From assembly GCA_913060955.1 (NCBI GenBank), contig CAJXTH010000014.1, forward strand, positions 1-10,780: DNA of 10,780 nt, written 5' to 3'. The position numbers were made by a program, and so were the translations under genes. This DNA is from an uncultured bacterium. Its GTDB lineage: Bacteria; Patescibacteriota; Minisyncoccia; SW-4-49-11. This document shows positions 1 to 7,089 of the stretch, in pieces; position 1 is the first letter of the stretch; the number at the start of each line of letters is the position of its first letter. The notes beneath the pieces are model-generated. The model was not told where the DNA came from. It did no database searches and was given only the letters and a program-made list of their open reading frames with translations.

Positions 1-1
1 G

Positions 2-103
2 GTCCGTGTGGTAGTTTTATTTACGATAACCACAATTCTCGGTATACTTGTAGATATTGGAGTAAGCTGGAAGTTGAAAAGTGTATCAATTCGCTTTGAT
101 TGA
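2..103 (+). CDS. C-terminal fragment of a membrane protein (partial, enters from left edge)
   Basis: An open frame runs from the first complete codon at position 2 to a TGA at 101-103, giving 33 residues. It begins with a strongly hydrophobic stretch (VRVVVLFTITTILGILV) that reads as one transmembrane helix, followed by a short basic tail ending in SIRFD. The next gene starts only 6 bp downstream, on the same strand and with the same membrane character, so this is most likely the end of the preceding gene of one operon. Too little is present to name a family. The other forward frame starting at position 1 is also open here, but it is less hydrophobic and less protein-like. Confidence 0.5.
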   Translation, partial: VRVVVLFTITTILGILVDIGVSWKLKSVSIRFD

Positions 104-109
104 TCTTTC

Positions 110-1693
110 ATGAATAAAGATTTGCAAAAAACATATCAAAATCATTGGATACTCTTGGTAGGTGTTTCCCTCGTTGGACTTGTATTACTCCCTTTATTTC
201 AGACTCAAATACTTACTGAAGTTGGTGGTTTGAGAACGATCTTTCTGAATGAAAGCCACTCACCGTATTTTTCTGCTCTCCAATCCCTTGGATTAGGAAT
301 TCTTGGAAATTCATCACTCTGGATTGTTCCTGTTGTATGCGCAGTGATGATAGTGTATGTAATCTATGGTCTGAGTCATGAACTTCTTCGAGCACTTGGA
401 GTTCCGGAACTCCATCGTTACCTTATTCCTGTATGGGTAGTAGGAGTGGCTGCTGTTGCTCCCAGCATAACAGCACGGCTCCAAACAGAGTTAGTGGTTA
501 CTGTTCTTACCCTTGCGAGCATATATTGGATAGTTCGTATGTACAGAACTGGAGGATTCTCTGATGCCGTACTAGCTATTTCAGCTGTATCGTTTGCGAT
601 GATTATTCGTCCGGACTATGCCCTGAGTGTGATTGGGTTGCTAGTGGTAGTCTTGATTCAGAGCATTGTTATGCTACAAGCATCCCACTATTGGAAAAGA
701 ATCGGACTCATTATGAGTATTCCCTTTGTCATTCTCGGTTTATTTTATATAAGGCCACCTCAGATTCCCGGATCTATAACATATTATTCTCAGTCTGGGT
801 ATCCAGTTATTAATACCGAAAAGTATCAGCCAATAACTGATACTTTTACGGAACTAAATCAAGAACTTAATTCCGAGGTGAACAAGAATTATATATTTAG
901 AGAGTATCACTCAGTTTTTTGGGAGCAGTATCCTTCCTTGATCCAGATACTTTCGAGTGAGGATTCTTTTCGTTCCATGTATAATCGAATGAATCAAAAT
1001 CTGCCCATAAATATAATAGGATTTTTGATTCTTATTTTTGGTGCAAGTCTAATCTGGATAAGTCGACGATCTGGAATATGGTATCTGATTCTTGGTATTG
1101 GCGTTCCGTATGGGGTTGTGTGGGCAACGTTTACCTCTCATCCAGGATATCTCCAGATGCAATATATTCTTTTGATGGTTGTGACAATGACTTGCGTTGC
1201 GGTTGTTGTTCCTCTCTTAACCAAATTTCAGCGCCAAACTTTTATGGTCTTACTGGCGATTATTACTGTGTATTCGGCGATCAGTCCTGTATCTAATGAA
1301 AGGGGAGAGGTTACTAGCTCTGCCAAAGCTCGAGATAATCTCATGTCTTGGATACTTACAAATACTTCGGAGAATGATCGAATCTTTACTACATTACAAC
1401 GAGAAGTATCATCCGCTACCGGACGGGAAACAGTATGGGATACACGAATCTGGTTGGTAGAAGGAATTCCAGAAACCATTCGCCTATGGGAGGGATTATA
1501 TCACGCTGACTATGTAATTGTAGATCAAGACCATCTGAAGGCAATGGATAATACTTACGGTGATATGTCTCGAATCGTTAACTATAGTACTGTTGACTCA
1601 TTGTTCCGACAGACCCGCGTGTTTGAAAAGGTGTATGAAGACCAAGAGAATGAAATAACAGTGTATAAATACCATAACGGAGCAGTACAATGA
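110..1693 (+). CDS. Multi-pass membrane protein, probable GT-C-fold glycosyltransferase (PMT/ArnT-like)
   Basis: This 527-residue protein has about eleven hydrophobic segments (roughly residues 12-30, 70-88, 104-118, 127-143, 150-166, 170-189, 197-213, 301-317, 322-340, 349-369, 378-392) and a soluble C-terminal domain from about 395 to 527. The first extracytoplasmic loop holds 'LNESHSPYFSAL' with Glu48, placed like the acidic catalytic motif of GT-C enzymes that use polyprenyl-phosphate sugars. 'IIRPDY' at 165-170 resembles the Arg-Pro-acid motif common in that superfamily. The tail, with 'ADYVIVDQDH' and 'NEITVYKYH', is typical of GT39-like proteins. The expected role is transfer of a lipid-linked sugar to protein or surface glycan outside the membrane; the sugar and acceptor cannot be inferred. 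The family call rests on topology and short motifs. The ATG at 110 has no Shine-Dalgarno sequence. Its TGA stop overlaps the next start codon. Confidence 0.6.
   Translation: MNKDLQKTYQNHWILLVGVSLVGLVLLPLFQTQILTEVGGLRTIFLNESHSPYFSALQSLGLGILGNSSLWIVPVVCAVMIVYVIYGLSHELLRALGVPELHRYLIPVWVVGVAAVAPSITARLQTELVVTVLTLASIYWIVRMYRTGGFSDAVLAISAVSFAMIIRPDYALSVIGLLVVVLIQSIVMLQASHYWKRIGLIMSIPFVILGLFYIRPPQIPGSITYYSQSGYPVINTEKYQPITDTFTELNQELNSEVNKNYIFREYHSVFWEQYPSLIQILSSEDSFRSMYNRMNQNLPINIIGFLILIFGASLIWISRRSGIWYLILGIGVPYGVVWATFTSHPGYLQMQYILLMVVTMTCVAVVVPLLTKFQRQTFMVLLAIITVYSAISPVSNERGEVTSSAKARDNLMSWILTNTSENDRIFTTLQREVSSATGRETVWDTRIWLVEGIPETIRLWEGLYHADYVIVDQDHLKAMDNTYGDMSRIVNYSTVDSLFRQTRVFEKVYEDQENEITVYKYHNGAVQ
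1679..1682 (+). promoter_or_regulatory. Shine-Dalgarno-like GGAG before the 1690 start
   Basis: GGAG lies 7 nt before the ATG at 1690, inside the end of the preceding gene. It supports the ATGA-overlap start for the downstream membrane protein. It is notable because it is the only recognisable Shine-Dalgarno sequence in front of any gene in the window. Confidence 0.45.
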
Positions 1694-2868
1694 AACATAT
1701 TCAGTCATTCCTGCAATGGGGAACACTTGCGTTACTCTGTTGTTACTCAATACTTGTCTTAGTACGGATTAATCTCGGGAGAGTGTTTCTTCCATTTCAT
1801 GATGGATTTGTGTTGGTGTTAGCGATCTTAATAGGTGTTCTTTGGATTTGCTGGCCGTACAGTGGTCAGAGGAGACGGAAAGACTCTCCAACAGAGTTTT
1901 CTTTACTGGGATTACTCATTCTTCAAGGTCTCCTTCTTGTCCAAATAATTAATATTCCTTCTGAGATTATTTATCTCAGCATGATCTTGCTCGCTTTGTT
2001 GTTAATGAGTAGTGGTGTTTTGAGCCAGGAAAAAGAACTCCCATCAAATATATCGTCATATTTAGATCGAGTTCCTATATCAAGTGTTCCTACTCGTATG
2101 CTGTTGTTTGTTACAATTGCGGCTCTTACCTGGATCCCTTGGCTTATTCTTATGGTGGGAATATTTAGACTTCCAATCAATTGGGTTGTAGTTTGGGCTA
2201 CTACTATTTGTAGCGTATCTCTTGGAATCTTCGTATATGGTTTTGTTTCCCCTCGTTCTCAAAGTCCACAAATAACATCTTTCTGGCAAGCTCTTCCTGT
2301 ATGGCTTCGATACAGTGCTCATGGAGTAGCAATGCTTACGACAGTCCTTATAATTGGAGCATTCTTTTCCATTAACTACCCATTTTCGACTCCTTTGGCA
2401 AAATCATCTGAAATAACATTGCGATCAATGGGATGGCAAGAAGATGATCAGGGATTCTCATTCGATCACGAAACAGTTACGTCCCCAGATGCCGAGTTGG
2501 TATTTGATCTTATGCCTACAGAATCTGGAGAATTTCAAGTGGTTATAGATGGATATCTCAGTAACCTAGGCGGTCAGATAGAGCTAAGTGTAACATCTAC
2601 TGATGGATCAGCTATGGATGAAGTTATGAAACCGCTTCAGTGTGAGTTATGGGTGGACGACATGGGACTTACAAATCATGTTATGGAAAACCGATGTCCA
2701 CGAGTCTGGGTTCAAATGAAATCTCAGCCAATGGTGCTTGAAAAGGGGAGAGAATATACTCTCACATTGACTCCAGGAGATGAAATACGTACCGGATTTA
2801 ATCAAGATCTTCAGATTTTACAGGGAGGATACATTCATATTCGTAAGCCAGAATTAGAAAAATTATAA
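1690..2868 (+). CDS. Membrane protein with C-terminal beta-rich extracytoplasmic domain, unknown function
   Basis: I do not recognise a family for this 392-residue protein. It has about seven hydrophobic segments (near residues 10-26, 35-56, 70-88, 92-110, 136-158, 163-185 and 207-228). A soluble region of about 160 residues follows, rich in alternating hydrophobic and polar strands (for example 'AELVFDLMPTES', 'GEFQVVIDGY', 'YTLTLTPGDE'), which suggests a beta-sandwich. Two cysteines in this region, Cys318 and Cys336, could form a disulfide if the domain lies outside the cell. The ATG overlaps the stop of the GT-C-like gene in an ATGA, so the two are probably translationally coupled and may work together in surface glycan or glycoprotein assembly. 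That partnership is inferred from position only. A carbohydrate-binding role for the outer domain is possible but not shown by any motif. Confidence 0.75.
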   Translation: MKHIQSFLQWGTLALLCCYSILVLVRINLGRVFLPFHDGFVLVLAILIGVLWICWPYSGQRRRKDSPTEFSLLGLLILQGLLLVQIINIPSEIIYLSMILLALLLMSSGVLSQEKELPSNISSYLDRVPISSVPTRMLLFVTIAALTWIPWLILMVGIFRLPINWVVVWATTICSVSLGIFVYGFVSPRSQSPQITSFWQALPVWLRYSAHGVAMLTTVLIIGAFFSINYPFSTPLAKSSEITLRSMGWQEDDQGFSFDHETVTSPDAELVFDLMPTESGEFQVVIDGYLSNLGGQIELSVTSTDGSAMDEVMKPLQCELWVDDMGLTNHVMENRCPRVWVQMKSQPMVLEKGREYTLTLTPGDEIRTGFNQDLQILQGGYIHIRKPELEKL

Positions 2869-2932
2869 ATGGCAATGACCTGTATTATAGTAAATTTTTT
2901 TCGGTAAGCTAGATTTTTAACAAGTTTTCGGG

Positions 2933-2938
2933 CATAAT
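2933..2938 (+). promoter_or_regulatory. Weak -10 candidate upstream of the 2965 gene
   Basis: The 96-bp gap between 2868 and 2965 contains CATAAT, one mismatch from TATAAT. The -35 position (2910-2915, TAGATT, 17-bp spacing) matches TTGACA poorly. No convincing terminator hairpin for the upstream operon is visible in this AT-rich gap, only a T-run near 2894-2901 without a G+C stem. Transcription might therefore start here, read through from upstream, or both. Confidence 0.25.
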
Positions 2939-2964
2939 AAATAGCAAAGATAGATCATACAAAA

Positions 2965-3747
2965 GTGAAACGAAACGAAAAGATTCTGCAGACGGTTCTG
3001 GCTATTGTTCAGGAGAAGAGTTTTAGCAATTTAGTGGTATTTCTTCTGGTTTTTCCAGTGTATTTGTACTTCGTAAAGACGGAAATCGTTGTATTGAGTG
3101 TTCCTGGATTATTGACTCTTGCTGGATTTGGGGCCTATTTGTGGGGTATTTATCGGCGTCAGTGGAGACAATATCAGGTGCCGGTTAATTTTATCTTGGC
3201 GGCGACATTTTTTATGCGGGTAATCGCGGGGAATACGATTCCAGCTTGGTTAGTTGTGGGGGTATTGGGAGTGTTGATGTTTTTGACGCAAGAAGTTATT
3301 TCGTACAACGAGTATCGATCATCTGAGTTAATGCGTCAGATTGTGCTTTCGAGTGTGATTTTCTCTACGTTTTTGATGTATTCGTATGTGTTTGGATCGA
3401 TTTTTATTAATAACTTAGGGCCTATTTGGTTGGGGGTAGTGTGTTTTGCGGTTACGGTCAATGTAGCTTCGTTCATATTTTATATTTATCGTCTGCGTGG
3501 AGTGTGGGTGTTGTCACTTATGATTGGCTTGGTTGCCACGCAATTGTACATTGGTCTTCGGGTTATGCCATACGGGCATTTGACGCTTTCAGTGTTGTTG
3601 ATGGTGTTTGTATTCTTTTCTATTATTATGTTCCGGGATGCCTGTCTAAGTCAGTTGTCTCGGCGACGGGTGCTTTCGCGAGTGATAAGCATGGTTGCCT
3701 TGATTGCGGTAATTGTTGTGACCGCTCATACAGCTGTGATACAATAG
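2965..3747 (+). CDS. Polytopic membrane protein (about nine helices), unknown function
   Basis: This 260-residue protein is almost entirely hydrophobic, with about nine probable transmembrane helices (near residues 21-37, 41-62, 73-86, 93-110, 127-148, 153-175, 179-199, 206-224, 238-255). Short charged loops follow, such as 'YRRQWRQY' at 63-70 and 'LSRRRVLSR' at 231-239, which would face the cytoplasm by the positive-inside rule. The start is a GTG. An in-frame TAA at 2938-2940 limits extension upstream, and no better start lies between. No catalytic motif or recognised family is visible. Codon use differs from the downstream genes: only 4 of its 15 Arg codons are CGA, and TTG and GTG are frequent. 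A promoter for the next gene appears to overlap its 3' end. Confidence 0.75.
   Translation: MKRNEKILQTVLAIVQEKSFSNLVVFLLVFPVYLYFVKTEIVVLSVPGLLTLAGFGAYLWGIYRRQWRQYQVPVNFILAATFFMRVIAGNTIPAWLVVGVLGVLMFLTQEVISYNEYRSSELMRQIVLSSVIFSTFLMYSYVFGSIFINNLGPIWLGVVCFAVTVNVASFIFYIYRLRGVWVLSLMIGLVATQLYIGLRVMPYGHLTLSVLLMVFVFFSIIMFRDACLSQLSRRRVLSRVISMVALIAVIVVTAHTAVIQ
3716..3745 (+). promoter_or_regulatory. Sigma70-type promoter for the DksA-like gene
   Basis: TTGTGA (3716-3721), an 18-bp spacer and TACAAT (3740-3745) lie inside the 3' end of the preceding membrane-protein gene. The implied transcription start near 3752 would leave a leader of about 27 nt before the ATG at 3779. This is a motif match only. 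Confidence 0.45.
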
Positions 3748-3778
3748 ATGTATTAGATAATTCAATAGAAATACGAAT

Positions 3779-4120
3779 ATGACCGAAGAAAAGCTAGCTC
3801 AGTACAAGGAAGCTCTATTAGAAAAGAAAGCTCGAATTGAAGAGGAATTGTCTGCTATTGCCACCAAGGATAAAGATAGTGGTGAGTATGAGGCAAACTA
3901 CGTAAATATCAGTGATGAGGAGGAAGATAATGCTCAGGAAATGGTAAATTACGAACGAGATATCCAGATTGAGGGAACTCTTGAGGATACTCTTGATAAA
4001 ATTGACCGAGCCCTTGAGCGGATTGAGCAGGGAACCTACGGAAAAGATATCCACACTGGTGAGCCAATTGCAGAGGCTCGACTCGATATTTTGCCAGAGG
4101 CAGAGGAGTCAGTAAAATAA
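3779..4120 (+). CDS. TraR/DksA-like protein lacking all zinc-finger cysteines
   Basis: The 113-residue protein has the TraR/DksA layout: an N-terminal helix (about 3-30), an acidic turn, a second helix (about 52-84) and a degenerate C-terminal zinc-finger region. Family members such as DksA insert a coiled coil into the RNA polymerase secondary channel and tune transcription, in DksA's case together with ppGpp. The acidic tip 'ISDEEEDNAQEM' (44-55) fits the family's D/E-x-x-D-x-A pattern, with Asp50 and Ala52. The segment 'RIEQGTYGKDIHTGEPIAEA' (81-100) plus Arg101-Leu102 aligns with the finger start, but the usual cysteines are Asp90, Thr93 and Ser111, and the protein ends before the fourth. 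The fold would have to be stable without zinc, as known for the cysteine-poor DksA2 of Pseudomonas. It appears to have its own promoter and a terminator directly behind it. Confidence 0.85.
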   Translation: MTEEKLAQYKEALLEKKARIEEELSAIATKDKDSGEYEANYVNISDEEEDNAQEMVNYERDIQIEGTLEDTLDKIDRALERIEQGTYGKDIHTGEPIAEARLDILPEAEESVK

Positions 4121-4126
4121 CAACCG

Positions 4127-4154
4127 AAAAACTGGGATCAGGTCCCGGTTTTTT
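4127..4154 (+). terminator. Rho-independent terminator after the DksA-like gene
   Basis: AAAAACTGGGA (4127-4137) pairs with TCCCGGTTTTT (4143-4153) around the loop TCAGG, an 11-bp stem with one U-G wobble. The right arm runs into six T residues (4149-4154). It begins 6 bp after the stop codon at 4120. The A-run on the left means it could also work on the opposite strand, but no gene there needs it. Confidence 0.85.
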
Positions 4155-4157
4155 ATA

Positions 4158-4186
4158 TTGCAATTGGTACATTGGTGTGATATAAC
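4158..4186 (+). promoter_or_regulatory. Upstream promoter candidate P1 for the PBP-tatD unit
   Basis: TTGCAA (4158-4163), a 17-bp spacer and TATAAC (4181-4186), with TGA just before the -10 (4178-4180) forming an extended -10. It starts immediately after the terminator. The predicted start near 4193 would give a leader of about 120 nt in which no conserved RNA structure is evident to me. Confidence 0.5.
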
Positions 4187-4234
4187 GGGCCTGGTCTTGC
4201 AAAGATGGAATGATGGAAATTGGGTTTGATTACC

Positions 4235-4263
4235 ATGACAACCTGGACTCAATAGTGTATAAT
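4235..4263 (+). promoter_or_regulatory. Downstream promoter P2 for the PBP-tatD unit
   Basis: ATGACA (4235-4240), a 17-bp spacer and a perfect TATAAT (4258-4263). The predicted start near 4270 leaves a leader of about 46 nt before the ATG at 4316. This is the best sigma70 match in the window apart from the dnaK promoter. Confidence 0.65.
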
Positions 4264-4315
4264 AGGAACGATACTGATTGTCTTTGCAAAACTAAATTAT
4301 CCCTATATCTTCCGT

Positions 4316-7087
4316 ATGAAGAATCTGAAAATATTTACGACTATCAAGCAAAAAATTGCGAAGCAAAAGATTTGGCAAAAGAAGTGGGTGAGAATCACTT
4401 TCTGGAGTCTTGTTGCTGCCTTTTGTGTTGGTGTTGCCTCACTGATTGGATTGTACTTTGCTGTTGCTCAGGAGTTGCCGAGTGTGGTGAACCTGGAGGA
4501 CCGGCAAGTTGCTGAGTCTACCCAAATCTATGATCGAACGGGAGAGGTATTGCTGTATGAAATTTCCGGTGAGGAGAACCGGACAATTATTGGAGAGGAT
4601 CAAATCCCGGACACAGTAAAGCAAGCCTTTATCTCTGTAGAGGATCAAGAATTTTATAATCACTGGGGAGTTCGACCAACGGCTATTGTTCGAGCGGCGT
4701 TTTCGAATGTCACCGGACGAGGAATTGGGGGAGGAGCTTCTACTATTACTCAGCAGTTCGTCAAAAACGCTATTCTTACCAATGAACGAACTATTATCCG
4801 AAAGTTGCGAGAAGCTATTTTGGCCGTACAGGTTGAGCAGCGGTATGACAAGGATGAGATTATTACGTTTTATTTGAACGAAATTCCATTTGGAGGGCAG
4901 ATCTATGGAATTCAGTCTGCGTCTCAGACATTCTTTGGAGTAGATACCGAAGATCTTGAACCGTATCAGGCTGCTATGCTTGCAGCTATGATCCAACGGC
5001 CTACTTATTACTCTCCGTACGGATCAAACTTTGATGCCCTGAAGGCTCGACAAGAGTTGGTGCTTCGACTGATGCGAGATGAGGGATACCTTACTGATGA
5101 ACAGTACGAGGAGGAAATTGCCAAGGAACTCAAAGTACAGCCATTTGCCCAGAACATTAAGGCACCTCATTTTGTATTCTACGTACGAGAACAACTTGCC
5201 GACGAATTTGGAGAAGAGGTATTGGAGCGAGGAGGTCTGCGGGTACAAACGACTCTTGATTGGGAACTGCAGCAGATTGCAGAGCGTGCTGTATCCGAAG
5301 AGCTTGCCAACGTTTCAGGGCGATACGATGCCCAGAATGCAGCCCTCGGGGCAATTGATCCAGAGAATGGAGATATCATTGCTATGGTGGGATCCAAAGA
5401 TTACTTTGATACCGAAAATGATGGAAATGTAAATGTTCTTACCAGTCAACAGTCTCCTGGATCTTCGATTAAGCCGATTGTGTATGCCTCAGCTTTTGAA
5501 AAAGGATACAACCCCAATACCTATGTGTTTGACCTTCCTACCAATTTTGAGTTGAATCCGTCCAAACCAGCTTATGAGCCGAATAACTTTAACTTGCAAT
5601 TTAACGGGCCGGTAACCTTCCGACGATCTTTGGCAACTTCCTTGAATATTCCTGCGGTAAAAGCCTTGTATCTAGCTGGGCTGGACGATACTAAAGAAAT
5701 TGCATCCGAGATGGGAATCTCTGATTACCGAGATCCAGCCAACGCTGGACTTGCTATGGCACTGGGAGGAGTGGATCTGCAGTTGATTGAGCACTTTGGA
5801 GCCTATGCTGCCTTCCCAAATGATGGAGAAGTCAATCCACTGGCTTCTATTATGGAGGTTTCAGATGGACGAGGAAATATTCTATACAGCTGGAAGCAAA
5901 ATGAAAAGCGCGTCCTCAAAGAGCAGACTGCTCGACAAATTACAGACGTGCTCTCAGACAATGGTGCTCGAGCTCCGGTATTTGGATTTACCAATGATTT
6001 AGCAATCCCTGGAGTCGATGTAGCCGCAAAGACTGGAACAAGTCAGGAATTCCGAGACGCCTTGACTGTTGGATATACCACAAATCTTGTTGCTGGTGTC
6101 TGGGTTGGAAAAAATGATAACTCGCCGATGCGAAACGGAGCTGATGGATCAGTTGTGGCGGCCCCTATTTGGAACCGATTTATGCGAGAAGCGATTGCAG
6201 TCCGGGAACCGGGAACATTTGCTGGTCCAGATCCAATTACAACCGACAAGCCAATGCTCAACGGATCGTTTGAGAATACCGAAGTGGTTCGGGTAAACCG
6301 AGAGACAGGAAAACTTGCTTCAGAAAATACTCCACCTGAGTTGATTGAAGAACGAGAATATAAAGAAGTTCATAGTATTTTGTACTATGTCAATCGGCAA
6401 GATCCTCTGGGAGCTATTCCAAGCAATCCTGCTGCAGATCCAATGTTTGATCGATGGGAAGGTTCGGTTCGATCGTGGGTAGAGGGAAAACCAGAGTACT
6501 CAGATACTCCACCAACAGAGGTAGATGATGTCTACACCGAAGACAATCGTCCGAGTGTTGAGATTACCTCACCGTCTGCAGAAGTCACCGGAAATGAGGT
6601 TACTGTTACGGTCAAAGCTACTGCTCCGAACAGTATTCGACAGGTAGATGTATTTCTGAATGACGAGGCAGTGTTCTCATCTGAATCAGGATCATTTAGT
6701 CGAAAGATTAGTGTATCGAAAGAAGGAGAAAATGTCCTTACTGTGCGTGCCTTTGATCAGTTCCTTCATAGAGGCGAAGCGTCGGTGACGTTTGATGTGA
6801 CTCTCGATGAAACGTCACCTGATATTACGAGTTTCCAAGTAACTGGTACTCCGGTTGAGTATACTTTGTCCGCCAAGGTTACTGATAAGTCTGGCTCAGT
6901 CCAAACAGTTGAATTCTGGGATGCTGTTTCTGAAAAACGGCTCAAAAGTCTAAGTGCCCCTACTTCCGGAAAGGATACCTATGAGTTTGACTATTCACCA
7001 GGTTCTGTTGGAACATTTGAGTTCTATGTCCGAGCCATTGATGACTCCGGAAACGTTTCTACTAGCGATACCATAGAAAAACCGTAA
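4316..7087 (+). CDS. Class A penicillin-binding protein (PBP1A-type) with C-terminal Ig-like domains
   Basis: This bifunctional peptidoglycan synthase polymerises lipid II and cross-links stem peptides outside the cytoplasmic membrane. In its 923 residues I see a basic cytoplasmic N-terminus, one signal-anchor helix (about 28-51), and a GT51 domain with 'EDQEFYNHWG' (catalytic Glu109), 'GGASTITQQFVKN' (139-151) and 'YLNEIPFG' (186-193). The transpeptidase domain has Ser383-x-x-Lys386 (in 'SPGSSIKP'), Ser442-Leu-Asn444 and Lys572-Thr-Gly-Thr575, so all catalytic motifs of both domains are present. After a linker (about 640-745) come two Ig-like or fibronectin-like repeats (about 746-830 and 834-917), which make the protein longer than a typical PBP1A of about 800 residues. 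These may bind wall polymer or partner proteins. No Shine-Dalgarno sequence precedes the ATG. tatD follows after 2 bp. Confidence 0.96.
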   Translation: MKNLKIFTTIKQKIAKQKIWQKKWVRITFWSLVAAFCVGVASLIGLYFAVAQELPSVVNLEDRQVAESTQIYDRTGEVLLYEISGEENRTIIGEDQIPDTVKQAFISVEDQEFYNHWGVRPTAIVRAAFSNVTGRGIGGGASTITQQFVKNAILTNERTIIRKLREAILAVQVEQRYDKDEIITFYLNEIPFGGQIYGIQSASQTFFGVDTEDLEPYQAAMLAAMIQRPTYYSPYGSNFDALKARQELVLRLMRDEGYLTDEQYEEEIAKELKVQPFAQNIKAPHFVFYVREQLADEFGEEVLERGGLRVQTTLDWELQQIAERAVSEELANVSGRYDAQNAALGAIDPENGDIIAMVGSKDYFDTENDGNVNVLTSQQSPGSSIKPIVYASAFEKGYNPNTYVFDLPTNFELNPSKPAYEPNNFNLQFNGPVTFRRSLATSLNIPAVKALYLAGLDDTKEIASEMGISDYRDPANAGLAMALGGVDLQLIEHFGAYAAFPNDGEVNPLASIMEVSDGRGNILYSWKQNEKRVLKEQTARQITDVLSDNGARAPVFGFTNDLAIPGVDVAAKTGTSQEFRDALTVGYTTNLVAGVWVGKNDNSPMRNGADGSVVAAPIWNRFMREAIAVREPGTFAGPDPITTDKPMLNGSFENTEVVRVNRETGKLASENTPPELIEEREYKEVHSILYYVNRQDPLGAIPSNPAADPMFDRWEGSVRSWVEGKPEYSDTPPTEVDDVYTEDNRPSVEITSPSAEVTGNEVTVTVKATAPNSIRQVDVFLNDEAVFSSESGSFSRKISVSKEGENVLTVRAFDQFLHRGEASVTFDVTLDETSPDITSFQVTGTPVEYTLSAKVTDKSGSVQTVEFWDAVSEKRLKSLSAPTSGKDTYEFDYSPGSVGTFEFYVRAIDDSGNVSTSDTIEKP

Positions 7088-7089
7088 CG

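Noticed and set aside
3426..3782. 118-residue open frame overlapping the nine-helix membrane protein
   Set aside because: It is a shifted reading of a clearly hydrophobic gene, has no protein-like composition, and overlaps the start of the DksA-like gene.
4197..4289. 8-bp inverted repeat TTGCAAAG (4197-4204) and CTTTGCAA (4282-4289) around P2
   Set aside because: The arms are short and 77 bp apart in AT-rich DNA, which is expected by chance.
4210..4515. Cys-rich 101-residue open frame starting between the promoters and the PBP gene
   Set aside because: Two thirds of it overlaps the N-terminal coding region of the PBP in another frame, and the Cys-rich part is simply an out-of-frame reading of that segment. 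P2 also starts transcription inside it.
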